Positions 1 to 6,455 of a DNA stretch of 7,804 nucleotides are shown here, piece after piece. Made by a program: the position numbers and the translations under genes. Each line of letters starts with the position of its first letter. The stretch's first letter is position 1. Origin of the DNA: Firmicutes bacterium CAG:95. GTDB lineage: Bacteria; Bacillota; Clostridia; Lachnospirales; Lachnospiraceae. The stretch lies in contig FR902860.1 in the NCBI GenBank assembly GCA_000438155.1, positions 1-7,804 on the forward strand, read 5' to 3'. Under the pieces are notes generated by a model. The model worked only from the letters and a program-made list of their open reading frames with translations. It was not told the origin of the DNA and did not search any database.

Positions 1-66
1 TCTTGCACAATCATTTCTGCATGGCTGAATGGTTACAATTTATTGATTAACTTGAAGGTCTGACAG

Positions 67-95
67 TTGACAAAACCTCAAAAGTTGCATATTCT
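67..95 (+). promoter_or_regulatory. SigA-type promoter of the cysE-cysS operon
   Basis: A perfect -35 hexamer TTGACA (67-72) is separated by exactly 17 bp from TATTCT (90-95), a 4/6 match to the -10 consensus. Transcription would start near 102, about 45-50 nt before Stem I of the T-box leader. The 60 or so bases upstream (1-60) contain no gene or signal that I can recognise. This is a consensus-match prediction only. Confidence 0.7.
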
Positions 96-145
96 ATATA
101 GTAGTTAAGGTAGCTGTGGGTATAAAGCAGCTACAGGCAAATAAA

Positions 146-393
146 CAGAAAACGACTATGATGGAGAAGAGTACCGTAATCAAGAGGTAACAGAGAGAAG
201 CTGCCATCGGCTGTAAGCAGCTTTTACTTTCGGGGAACGGGAAGTGCACTCCGGAGTCTGCAGGGAGAACGAAGAAGCAGCTTCTGATATCCGGGCACGT
301 CTGGTCACGTTATCGACTGTAAGGGAAAGACATTATTGTCTTTAAGTAGAGTGGAACCGCGGAATATTTCGTCTCTGTAGATGGAATATTCCG
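146..393 (+). promoter_or_regulatory. T-box riboswitch specific for tRNA-Cys
   Basis: This is a tRNA-sensing leader that lets transcription into cysE-cysS proceed when uncharged tRNA-Cys accumulates. Stem I is closed by GACT (154-157) with AGTC (255-258). Its specifier loop shows the AGTA (170-173) and GAA (241-243) loop-E halves, followed by the specifier codon TGC (245-247), Cys, and the conserved purine A248. The Stem I distal arm pairs AAGCTG (198-203) with CAGCTT (218-223). Stem III is AAAGACA (326-332) with TGTCTTT (337-343). The T-box core AGAGTGGAACCGCGG lies at 348-362. The antiterminator can form by AGAG (348-351) with CTCT (373-376) plus GCG with CGT inside, leaving the 7-nt bulge TGGAACC. 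The bulge tetrad TGGA pairs with 5'-UCCA-3', which fits U73 of tRNA-Cys. Specifier, discriminator and downstream genes all agree on cysteine. Stem boundaries were folded by eye. Confidence 0.95.
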
Positions 394-407
394 TTTCTTA
401 TTTTTAT
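360..407 (+). terminator. Intrinsic terminator of the T-box leader
   Basis: Positions 360-374 pair continuously with 379-393 (15 bp including two G-U pairs) around the tetraloop CTGT. A T-rich run (394-407, TTTCTTATTTTTAT) follows. The 5' arm overlaps the 3' half of the T-box antiterminator, so the two structures exclude each other, as expected for T-box attenuation. The cysE start lies 17 nt beyond the T run. Confidence 0.92.
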
Positions 408-423
408 AGGAAATGGAGCAGTT

Positions 424-1083
424 ATGGGAATCATCAGCAAAATTAAAGAAGAAATCCGAATCATAAGAGAGAGGGATCCGGCCATTCACTCCAGTATGGA
501 GGTACTGTTGTATCCAAGCTTTAAGGTGATGCTGCATTACCGGCTGGCACACAGGCTTTATCAGAAAGGGCACTATTTCTGGGCAAGATGGATTTCCCAG
601 CGTGCTGTGCGTAAGACCGGAATTGAGATTCATCCGGGAGCACAGATTGGCAAAGGGCTTTTCATCGATCACGGAAACGGTGTCATTATCGGAGAAACAG
701 CGATCATTGGTGATAACGTGACCTTATATCAGGGGGTAACCCTCGGAGGAACCGGTAAGGAGCAGGGAAAGAGACATCCGACGATTGGAAATAATGTCAT
801 GATCAGCGCCGGTGCCAAAATCCTTGGATCCTTTACGATCGGGGATAATTCCAAGATCGGGGCAGGCTCGGTCGTTTTGGAAGAGGTTCCGCCGAATTCT
901 ACTGTAGTCGGTGTACCGGGACATGTGGTGAAGCGGAACAACCAGAAACTCCCCCAGGAAGAACTGGATCAGGTCCATTTGCCGGATCCGGTAAAGGAAG
1001 AGCTGTCCATGCTGCGTAAGCGGATGCAGCAGATGGAAATAGAAATCAGACAATTAAAGGAGGAGAGGAAAGATGGAGAATAG
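424..1083 (+). CDS. cysE: Serine O-acetyltransferase
   Basis: This cytoplasmic enzyme transfers acetyl from acetyl-CoA to L-serine, giving O-acetylserine, the carbon skeleton for cysteine synthesis. At 219 residues it is the short form typical of Firmicutes. An N-terminal helical part (about 1-60) leads into a left-handed beta-helix of hexapeptide repeats (about 66-165). The family signature is clear: IDHGNGVIIGET (81-92, catalytic His83), then the acetyl-CoA loop VTLGGTG (105-111) and KRHPTIGNN (116-124). The equivalent of the catalytic Asp in the E. coli enzyme appears to fall at Glu68 in IEIHP, by spacing from His83. The last 30 residues are a charged, probably coiled-coil tail. The start is set by GGAG at 415-418, five bases before ATG. 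The gene is first in an operon controlled by the Cys T-box and overlaps cysS by 11 bp. Feedback inhibition by cysteine is usual in the family but not visible here. Confidence 0.95.
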   Translation: MGIISKIKEEIRIIRERDPAIHSSMEVLLYPSFKVMLHYRLAHRLYQKGHYFWARWISQRAVRKTGIEIHPGAQIGKGLFIDHGNGVIIGETAIIGDNVTLYQGVTLGGTGKEQGKRHPTIGNNVMISAGAKILGSFTIGDNSKIGAGSVVLEEVPPNSTVVGVPGHVVKRNNQKLPQEELDQVHLPDPVKEELSMLRKRMQQMEIEIRQLKEERKDGE

Positions 1084-2494
1084 ATTTTCCTTTTACAACA
1101 CATTAACGAAAAAAGTAGAAACCGTGATCCCGAATGTGGACGGTAAAATTGCAATGTATACCTGTGGCCCGACGGTGTATCATTTTGCACATATCGGAAA
1201 TCTGCGCAGCTATATCATGGAGGATGTACTGGAAAAGACCCTGCGTTATCTTGGATATGATGTAAAGCGTGTGATGAATATCACGGATGTCGGTCATCTT
1301 TCTTCCGATGCCGATACCGGTGAAGATAAGATGTTAAGTGGGGCAAAGCGTGAGCACAAGACGGTTATGGAAATTGCAAAGTTCTATACCGATGCTTTTT
1401 TTGAAGACTGCAAAAAGCTTAATATCAAGCGCCCGGATGTGGTGGAGCCTGCAACGAACTGCATTAGTGAGTTTATTCATATGATCGAGGTTCTTTTAGA
1501 GAAGGGCTATGCCTATGTGGCCGGAGGAAATGTGTATTTTGATACCTCGAAGCTTAAGGAATATTATGTATTTAATACCCAGAGTGAGAACGAGCTTTTA
1601 GTTGGCGTGCGCGATGATGTGACCGAGGATGAAAATAAGAAGAACAAGAACGACTTCGTTCTGTGGTTTACCAAATCCAAGTTTGAGGATCAGGCACTTA
1701 AATGGGACAGCCCATGGGGCGTTGGATATCCGGGATGGCATATTGAATGCTCCTGCATCAGTATGAAGCATCTTGGAGAATATATGGACATCCATTGCGG
1801 CGGTGTGGACAACATTTTCCCGCATCATACAAATGAAATTGCACAGAGTGAGTCCTACCTTGGACATAAATGGTGTAATTACTGGTTCCATGTACATCAC
1901 CTAAATGACAAGACCGGTAAGATGAGCAAGTCAAAGGGTGACTTCCTGACGGTCTCCTTACTCGAAAGCAAGGGCTATAATCCGCTGGTTTACCGGATGT
2001 TCTGCTTACAGTCCCATTACCGGAAGCCGCTGGAGTTTTCCTATGAAGTCATGGACAATGTAAAGTCGGCTTATGAAAAGCTTCTTAAGAAGATTGCCGG
2101 ACTTTCCAAAGAAGGAGAAGTGGATGAAGCGGTTTATGCAGAATACCGCCGTAAATTCGAAGATGCACTTTGCAATGACTTAAATACCTCAATGGCAATT
2201 ACCGTACTATATGATCTCTTAAAGGCAGACTGCAATGATGTAACGAAGCGTAAGCTGGCAGCAAGCTTCGATGAGGTTCTTTCCTTAGGACTTTTTGATG
2301 GTGAAAAGGCAGAAGAGAAAGCAGATGATGTGGATGCAGAGCTGGTAAGCTACATCGAGGCAAAGATTGCAGAGCGTAAGGAAGCAAAGAAGGCAAAGGA
2401 CTTCGCAAAGGCAGATGCCATTCGTGAAGAACTGTTACAAAAGGGCATCGTTCTGGAAGATACACGTGAGGGCGTAAAATGGAAAATGGCTTAA
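1073..2494 (+). CDS. cysS: Cysteinyl-tRNA synthetase
   Basis: This class I aminoacyl-tRNA synthetase charges tRNA-Cys with cysteine in the cytoplasm. At 473 residues it is the normal family length. The HIGH-type motif is HIGN (40-43) and the KMSKS loop is at 283-287. The zinc site that discriminates for cysteine is complete: Cys31, Cys226, His251 and Glu255, judged by alignment of TCGPTVY, GWHIECS and FPHHTNE. The C-terminal region carries the usual AKDFAKADAIREEL helix (441-454) and ends near the typical GVKWK. The start is supported by a strong AAAGGAGG (1056-1063) nine bases upstream, inside the end of cysE. The 11-bp overlap with cysE and the 16-bp overlap with mrnC suggest translational coupling. 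Its control by a leader that senses uncharged tRNA-Cys, its own substrate, forms a direct feedback loop. Confidence 0.98.
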   Translation: MENRFSFYNTLTKKVETVIPNVDGKIAMYTCGPTVYHFAHIGNLRSYIMEDVLEKTLRYLGYDVKRVMNITDVGHLSSDADTGEDKMLSGAKREHKTVMEIAKFYTDAFFEDCKKLNIKRPDVVEPATNCISEFIHMIEVLLEKGYAYVAGGNVYFDTSKLKEYYVFNTQSENELLVGVRDDVTEDENKKNKNDFVLWFTKSKFEDQALKWDSPWGVGYPGWHIECSCISMKHLGEYMDIHCGGVDNIFPHHTNEIAQSESYLGHKWCNYWFHVHHLNDKTGKMSKSKGDFLTVSLLESKGYNPLVYRMFCLQSHYRKPLEFSYEVMDNVKSAYEKLLKKIAGLSKEGEVDEAVYAEYRRKFEDALCNDLNTSMAITVLYDLLKADCNDVTKRKLAASFDEVLSLGLFDGEKAEEKADDVDAELVSYIEAKIAERKEAKKAKDFAKADAIREELLQKGIVLEDTREGVKWKMA

Positions 2495-2925
2495 CCTTTA
2501 TACAAAGGATAAGAGAAGCATTTGAGGGTAAAGAGGTGGATATTCGGACATATTCACCTCTTACGCTTGCTTATATCGGAGATTCTATATATGATCTGGT
2601 GATCCGGACGGTGGTTGTGATGCGTGGAAATGCACCTGCCAATAAGCTTCACCATTATACGATCCGCTATGTAAATGCGACCGCACAGGCGCTCCTTTTG
2701 GACGCTTTGTTACCAGAGCTTACAGAGGAAGAACAGGTAATCCTGAAACGTGGGCGCAATGCGAAGCCGTACACGAAAGCTAAGCATGCAACTATGGCAG
2801 AGTATAAAAAGGCAACGGCATTGGAAGCACTGATGGGATACCTGTATCTTACCGGACAGGAGGAGAGGGTGCTTTTGCTGATCCAAAAGGGCATGGATAT
2901 CCTGGAAACACAGAAAATGAATTAA
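2479..2925 (+). CDS. mrnC: Mini-ribonuclease 3
   Basis: This is a dimeric RNase III-type endonuclease without the double-stranded-RNA-binding domain. In B. subtilis the orthologue trims the ends of 23S rRNA precursor. The 148 residues are a single RNase III catalytic domain, as usual for the family. Signatures are LAYIGDSIYDL (30-40), with the metal-binding Asp35, then RGRNAK (91-96) and YKKATALEALMGYLYLTG (109-126), with the second acidic residue Glu116. The start codon lies inside cysS (16-bp overlap) and has only a modest Shine-Dalgarno, GAGGG (2468-2472), six bases upstream, so translation may depend on ribosomes finishing cysS. This gene following cysS is the conserved Firmicute arrangement. 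Confidence 0.93.
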   Translation: MENGLTFIQRIREAFEGKEVDIRTYSPLTLAYIGDSIYDLVIRTVVVMRGNAPANKLHHYTIRYVNATAQALLLDALLPELTEEEQVILKRGRNAKPYTKAKHATMAEYKKATALEALMGYLYLTGQEERVLLLIQKGMDILETQKMN

Positions 2926-3020
2926 GCAGACAGAGCAGGGATAGCAATTTGGAAGGAACTGGAAAAACATAGAAAGATATATAAATACATAGAAATACTG
3001 TACACTGGAAAAGAAACATA

Positions 3021-3035
3021 CATAGCAACGCTATG
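3021..3035 (+). other. Small hairpin in the mrnC-rlmB gap
   Basis: CATAGC (3021-3026) and GCTATG (3030-3035) form a perfect 6-bp stem with a 3-nt loop, about 50 nt before rlmB. No T-run follows, so it is not a standard terminator. The rest of the 156-bp gap (2926-3081) is purine-rich and shows no convincing promoter or small gene. It may be an mRNA processing or stability element, or chance. Confidence 0.3.
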
Positions 3036-3081
3036 CATGATTGGATTGTGTTCCACAAAGAAACGGAGAAAGGATTAAAGC

Positions 3082-3849
3082 ATGGAAGAATTCAGAAAAG
3101 AAAAAAATGAATCCATTATAGAGGGAAGAAATGTGGTGATTGAAGCATTTCGTTCCGGACAGTCCGTTGACCGGCTTTATATTCTGGATGGCTGTCAGGA
3201 CGGACCGATTATGACGATTAAGCGGGAAGCGAGAAAGCATGATGTGGTTATAAAATATGTATCAAAGGAACGGCTGGATCAGATTTCAGAAACAGGGCGG
3301 CATCAGGGCGTTATAGCAACGATTGCGGCCTATGAATATTCAGAGGTAGAGGACATGCTTGCACTTGCTAAAGAAAAGAATGAACCTCCGTTTTTGTTCC
3401 TGCTTGATAATATTGAGGATCCGCATAACCTGGGAGCAATTATCCGTACAGCGAATCTTGCCGGGGCACATGGAGTGATTATTCCGAAGAATCGTGCAGT
3501 AGGACTTACTGCAACGGTAGCGAGAACCTCTGCAGGAGCATTAAACTATACGAAGGTGGCGCGTGTGACCAATATGGCACAGACCATAGAAGAACTGAAG
3601 CAGCAGGGCTTATGGTTTGTGTGTGCGGATATGGGTGGAGAAACGATGTATGACTTAAACCTGACAGGACCGATCGGACTGGTAATTGGAAATGAAGGAT
3701 CCGGAGTAGGCCGTCTTGTGAAGGAAAAGTGTGATATGACAGCTTCTATCCCTATGCATGGCGATATTGATTCCCTGAATGCTTCCGTTGCGGCCGGGGT
3801 TCTGGCTTATGAGATTGTCCGGCAAAGAACCTGCGCCGGCTGCAGATGA
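3082..3849 (+). CDS. rlmB: SPOUT-family 23S rRNA 2'-O-methyltransferase RlmB
   Basis: This AdoMet-dependent enzyme is expected to 2'-O-methylate a guanosine in the peptidyl-transferase region of 23S rRNA (G2251 in E. coli numbering). The 255 residues comprise an N-terminal L30e-like RNA-binding domain (about 10-85, starting with the typical IIEGRNVVIEAFRSG) and a C-terminal SpoU/SPOUT domain with a deep trefoil knot. All three SpoU motifs are intact: LDNIEDPHNLGAIIRTA (108-124; Asn116 and catalytic Arg122), IGLVIGNEGSGVGRLV (198-213; Glu205), and IPMHGDIDSLNASVAAGV (223-240; Asn233). AAAGGA (3069-3074) supports the chosen start. The substrate could be a different rRNA or tRNA 2'-O-ribose in this broad family, but the cysS-mrnC neighbourhood matches the RlmB/YacO orthologue. 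Confidence 0.9.
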   Translation: MEEFRKEKNESIIEGRNVVIEAFRSGQSVDRLYILDGCQDGPIMTIKREARKHDVVIKYVSKERLDQISETGRHQGVIATIAAYEYSEVEDMLALAKEKNEPPFLFLLDNIEDPHNLGAIIRTANLAGAHGVIIPKNRAVGLTATVARTSAGALNYTKVARVTNMAQTIEELKQQGLWFVCADMGGETMYDLNLTGPIGLVIGNEGSGVGRLVKEKCDMTASIPMHGDIDSLNASVAAGVLAYEIVRQRTCAGCR

Positions 3850-3901
3850 GTGATTAGATTTGTAATGAACAGGATGCTGTAAAGCAGATTAGGAAGGTAT
3901 T

Positions 3902-5815
3902 ATGAAGACAGCCGGAAGAGTCCTGGCAACCATGATTGCAATGGTGGCAATTTTGCTGATTGCAGTGGGTGCAGATAAAGGATTAAACTATTTGGAGAGA
4001 ATAAAATACGAAAAGGAATGTGAAGAGCTGTATGCAGAAAGTCATGCACAGGCAGAGCAGCTGCGGACACAGCTTGAAGAGCTTTCGCAGGACGAAGCGG
4101 CGGTAGAGACCTTTCTCCATGAATATGCAGTGGATGATCTGGAAGATGAGGATGAGGATGTGCTGCAGGAGTTTCTGACTGCATCACCTTCAGGGAATGG
4201 GTCTGAGGGGAGTGTTTCAGATGGGGAATCTGTCTCGGGAGATATGCTCACCGCAGAGGATCAGCTTACAGATGTGTCTGAAAATGCTCATGCCTTTGCA
4301 TCCGGTAATGACAGTTCAGACCGTGACTTTTCTGATCATATGATTTCCGGCAATGCAGTTTCCGGGGGAGGCGTCTCTGATAATGCTATTTCAGAAAACG
4401 GCGTCTTCGGTAATGCTGTTTCCGGGAACAGCGTTTTTGACAATACCGTTTCAGGCAATACCGTTTCGGAAAACCAGGTTTCCGGGAATCGTGTTTCCGG
4501 GGGAGGCATTTCTTTAACTACGGTATCCGGTAATATTCTGGTACGCCCGACGCTGCGGGAACGCAGACTGGAACAAAGTTCTTATATGGAAACAGTTGAG
4601 TGGAATGAAGCAGACCAGGTGGTGATTGGTCAAAGTACCCTGGACTTTTCAGACAAAAAGATTGCCTGTCTGGGTGACAGTATCACACAGGCGGCAAACC
4701 TTGAAAGCATGGAGGACTATCAGCAGTATTCCTACCCGACGAAGCTGGCAGAAATTCTGGGAGCAGAGGAAGTGGTAAATCTTGGAATCGGAGGATCCTC
4801 GATCGGAAGATACTGGCAGGATGCCTTTGTGGATCGTTACATGGACATTCCGGAGGATACAGACCTTATTCTGGTTATGGGAGGAACGAATGACGGGTTC
4901 TGTCTGCAACGGGAAAATGTGGGAAATTTTGAAGAGCGTTCTCCCCGTACCCTGATCGGGGATCTGAATGAACTGATGCGGGGCTTAAAGGAGAATTATC
5001 CCGATGCGGAGGTTGTTTTCGTCACACCGCTTCCCAATGTCCTGCATGATATTCTGCGTAAGGATCGTCCGGAGCTGATGTCTCAGCGTGTCATTGTGGA
5101 CAGTATGATAGCTCTTGCCAGGGAATATGAATTTGATGTGATTGACCTGTATGATTCGAATTTACTGGACAGCCACGATGCCGCAGTGATTTCGAATTAT
5201 ATGCCGGATGGCGTACATTGCAATCCAGACGGCTACCGGATTCTGGCAGAGCACATTGCAGCCGATCTGATCCGGCTGCAGGACTCACAGGATGTGGAAG
5301 ATGGTGAAGAGTTCCGGGAAGCAGAAGGGATGGAAATGGAAGCAGCTTCAGAGCAGGGGATGGAAAGTGAATCAGATGCCGGTCAGAACATGAAAAGCGA
5401 AGCCATCTTCGATCAGAACATAGAGAGCGAATCAGATTCAGCTCAGAATATGGAAAGTGTCGAAACGTCTGAAAGTGCAGAAAATACCGGATATAAGGAA
5501 GTGCCGGATAACATAGGGAAGGATGAAAATCTGGAAGATATAGCAGATTCCCAAGATATAGTAGATTCGGAAAACATAGAAGCTGCAGAAAATATAGATG
5601 ATTCAGAAGATATGACAGATTCCAGGGATATAACAGAGTTGGAGGCTGCAGAAAATTTTAAGTCCAGGATTCCAACAGATATTCTGAAATTCCGGGAAAG
5701 AGATACCGCACAGGACAGGGATCCTATTGATATGGAAGCTAAGAAAACGAATGAGGAAGCAGCAGACGCGCAGATCCAAAAGGATATGACGATGGAGGTG
5801 GGCTCCTATGGTTAA
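3902..5815 (+). CDS. Membrane-anchored SGNH/GDSL hydrolase with three tandem peptide-repeat arrays
   Basis: This is a probable cell-surface esterase or deacetylase of unknown substrate, 637 residues long. Residues about 7-23 form a hydrophobic signal-anchor after a basic N-terminus. There is no lipobox and no clear signal peptidase site, so the bulk should lie outside the membrane. A charged helical stretch (30-70) and an acidic patch (79-91) lead into a pentapeptide array (147-211). The hydrolase domain spans about 250-460, with all SGNH blocks: GDSIT (258-262, Ser260), NLGIGGSS (293-300), GGTND (327-331, Asn330) and PDGVH (435-439, Asp436 and His439). It resembles the Lipase_GDSL_2 type. 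The tail (461-637) is highly acidic, with decapeptide (475-524) and hexapeptide (546-581) arrays, and has no LPXTG sorting signal. AGGAAGG (3891-3897) sets the start. It sits where B. subtilis has yacP/rae1 and overlaps sigH by 8 bp. Fold and catalysis are well supported. Substrate and the role of the repeats are unknown. Confidence 0.88.
   Translation: MKTAGRVLATMIAMVAILLIAVGADKGLNYLERIKYEKECEELYAESHAQAEQLRTQLEELSQDEAAVETFLHEYAVDDLEDEDEDVLQEFLTASPSGNGSEGSVSDGESVSGDMLTAEDQLTDVSENAHAFASGNDSSDRDFSDHMISGNAVSGGGVSDNAISENGVFGNAVSGNSVFDNTVSGNTVSENQVSGNRVSGGGISLTTVSGNILVRPTLRERRLEQSSYMETVEWNEADQVVIGQSTLDFSDKKIACLGDSITQAANLESMEDYQQYSYPTKLAEILGAEEVVNLGIGGSSIGRYWQDAFVDRYMDIPEDTDLILVMGGTNDGFCLQRENVGNFEERSPRTLIGDLNELMRGLKENYPDAEVVFVTPLPNVLHDILRKDRPELMSQRVIVDSMIALAREYEFDVIDLYDSNLLDSHDAAVISNYMPDGVHCNPDGYRILAEHIAADLIRLQDSQDVEDGEEFREAEGMEMEAASEQGMESESDAGQNMKSEAIFDQNIESESDSAQNMESVETSESAENTGYKEVPDNIGKDENLEDIADSQDIVDSENIEAAENIDDSEDMTDSRDITELEAAENFKSRIPTDILKFRERDTAQDRDPIDMEAKKTNEEAADAQIQKDMTMEVGSYG
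4340..4534 (+). repeat. Pentapeptide (15-bp) tandem array, consensus N-x-V-S-G
   Basis: Residues 147-211 of the SGNH protein repeat with an exact 5-residue period. Val or Ile occupies all 13 positions from 148 to 208, followed by Ser in 11 of 13 (Phe at 169 and 179), and then mostly Gly, Asp or Glu. Asn or Gly precedes most units. At DNA level the period is 15 bp. AATACCGTTTC recurs at 4442 and 4457, and the 15-mer GTTTCCGGGGGAGGC occurs at 4358-4372 and again at 4493-4507, exactly nine units apart, which suggests unit duplication. Looser SGN/VSG/VSD pieces occur upstream at residues 97-136. Confidence 0.92.
5324..5473 (+). repeat. Decapeptide (30-bp) tandem array in the acidic tail
   Basis: Residues 475-524 read as five consecutive ten-residue units without gaps: EGMEMEAASE, QGMESESDAG, QNMKSEAIFD, QNIESESDSA, QNMESVETSE. 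The constant core is [EQ]-[GN]-[MI]-[EK]-[SM], followed by a variable, mostly acidic part. It lies just after the catalytic domain and is presumably a flexible negatively charged spacer. Confidence 0.8.
5537..5644 (+). repeat. Hexapeptide (18-bp) tandem array in the acidic tail
   Basis: Residues 546-581 form six contiguous six-residue units: DIADSQ, DIVDSE, NIEAAE, NIDDSE, DMTDSR, DITELE. The pattern is [DN]-[IM]-x-[DAE]-[SAL]-[EQR]. The unit differs from the decapeptide array that ends about 21 residues earlier. It is strongly acidic and contains no proline, so a helical or disordered stalk is plausible. Confidence 0.8.
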
Positions 5816-6440
5816 TGAGTATGCAAAATACAGCGATGAAGAATTGATCGTGCAGCTTCGGGATGGAGACCATGCCATTACGGATTACATTATGGAAAAG
5901 TATAAGAATCTGGTGCGCAGCAAGGCACAGTCGATGTACATTCTGGGTGCGGACCGGGAAGATCTGATACAGGAAGGAATGATCGGGCTTTTTAAGGCTA
6001 TCCGTGATTATGATACGGGAAGGGATGCCAGCTTTTTTACCTTTGCGGATCTGTGTGTGTCCAGACAGATGTATACAGCGATTCAGGCAGCAGGGCGGCT
6101 GAAGAATGCACCGCTTAATTCCTATATTTCCATTTATGCAGACTATTCCCGGCAGGAGGAAGGAGAGTCCTCAGAGGAGGTAAAGCTGATTAACAGTCTG
6201 ATTTCCCCATTAGAGAAGAACCCGGAGGAGCTGCTGATTGACCGTGAAAATGTGGAACGCATTGAGCAGATGATTGAGAGGGAATTAAGTCCTTTTGAAA
6301 AGCAGGTGCTCGATCTGTATCTTACCGGAATGTCTTATGGGCAGATTGCGAAGGTTCTGGGCAGGGATGATAAATCAACAGACAATGCCCTGCAGCGCGT
6401 GAAAGCCAAAATCCGCAGGGAATTGAAGGGAAATAATTAA
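5808..6440 (+). CDS. sigH: RNA polymerase sigma factor SigH (Spo0H type)
   Basis: This sigma-70 family factor in Bacillus directs transition-phase and early sporulation genes. The 210 residues are close to the 218 of B. subtilis SigH. Region 2 (about 26-96) contains GADREDLIQEGMIGLFKAIR (47-66), with the region 2.2 core, and the SigH-like segment APLNSYISI (101-109). Region 4 (about 158-205) has SPFEKQVLDLYLTGMSYGQI (161-180), a helix-turn-helix ending in KSTDNALQRVKAK (189-201). This last block is diagnostic of the SigH family rather than ECF factors. Region 3 is absent, as expected. The ATG lies inside the preceding hydrolase gene (8-bp overlap), with GGAGGTG (5794-5800) seven bases upstream, so translation is probably coupled. 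In B. subtilis sigH has its own SigA promoter. I see no clear one here, though it could lie in the hydrolase tail. Confidence 0.93.
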   Translation: MVNEYAKYSDEELIVQLRDGDHAITDYIMEKYKNLVRSKAQSMYILGADREDLIQEGMIGLFKAIRDYDTGRDASFFTFADLCVSRQMYTAIQAAGRLKNAPLNSYISIYADYSRQEEGESSEEVKLINSLISPLEKNPEELLIDRENVERIEQMIERELSPFEKQVLDLYLTGMSYGQIAKVLGRDDKSTDNALQRVKAKIRRELKGNN

Positions 6441-6455
6441 ATTTTTATAAACTTT

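Noticed and set aside
1..60. The 3' end of an upstream gene such as gltX
   Set aside because: The stretch is too short, has no recognisable coding motif, and I could not assign a frame or stop to a known protein.
158..190. A ten-codon reading frame (MMEKSTVIKR) in the leader, as a possible upstream leader peptide
   Set aside because: It has no Shine-Dalgarno, contains no Cys codon, and coincides with the conserved 5' half of T-box Stem I, which explains the sequence better.
1598..1900. A 100-codon reading frame on the - strand inside cysS
   Set aside because: It lies fully opposite a well-conserved synthetase gene, has no recognisable domain and no plausible ribosome binding context.
2949..2985. 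TTGGAA with a downstream TATAAA as an rlmB promoter
   Set aside because: The spacing is about 25 bp, well outside the workable range, and no better -35 lies 16-18 bp before the TATAAA.
3021..3035. The hairpin in the mrnC-rlmB gap as a terminator
   Set aside because: The stem is only 6 bp and no T-run follows, so rlmB is probably still read from upstream.
4340..4534. The 15-bp repeats as a CRISPR or other DNA-level repeat array
   Set aside because: The repeats have no spacers, keep one open reading frame and vary mainly at synonymous or tolerated positions, so they are protein repeats.
5645..5815. A sortase-type or other wall-anchoring signal at the hydrolase C-terminus
   Set aside because: There is no LPXTG-like motif, hydrophobic helix or basic tail. 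The end of the protein is acidic and polar, so anchoring rests on the N-terminal helix.
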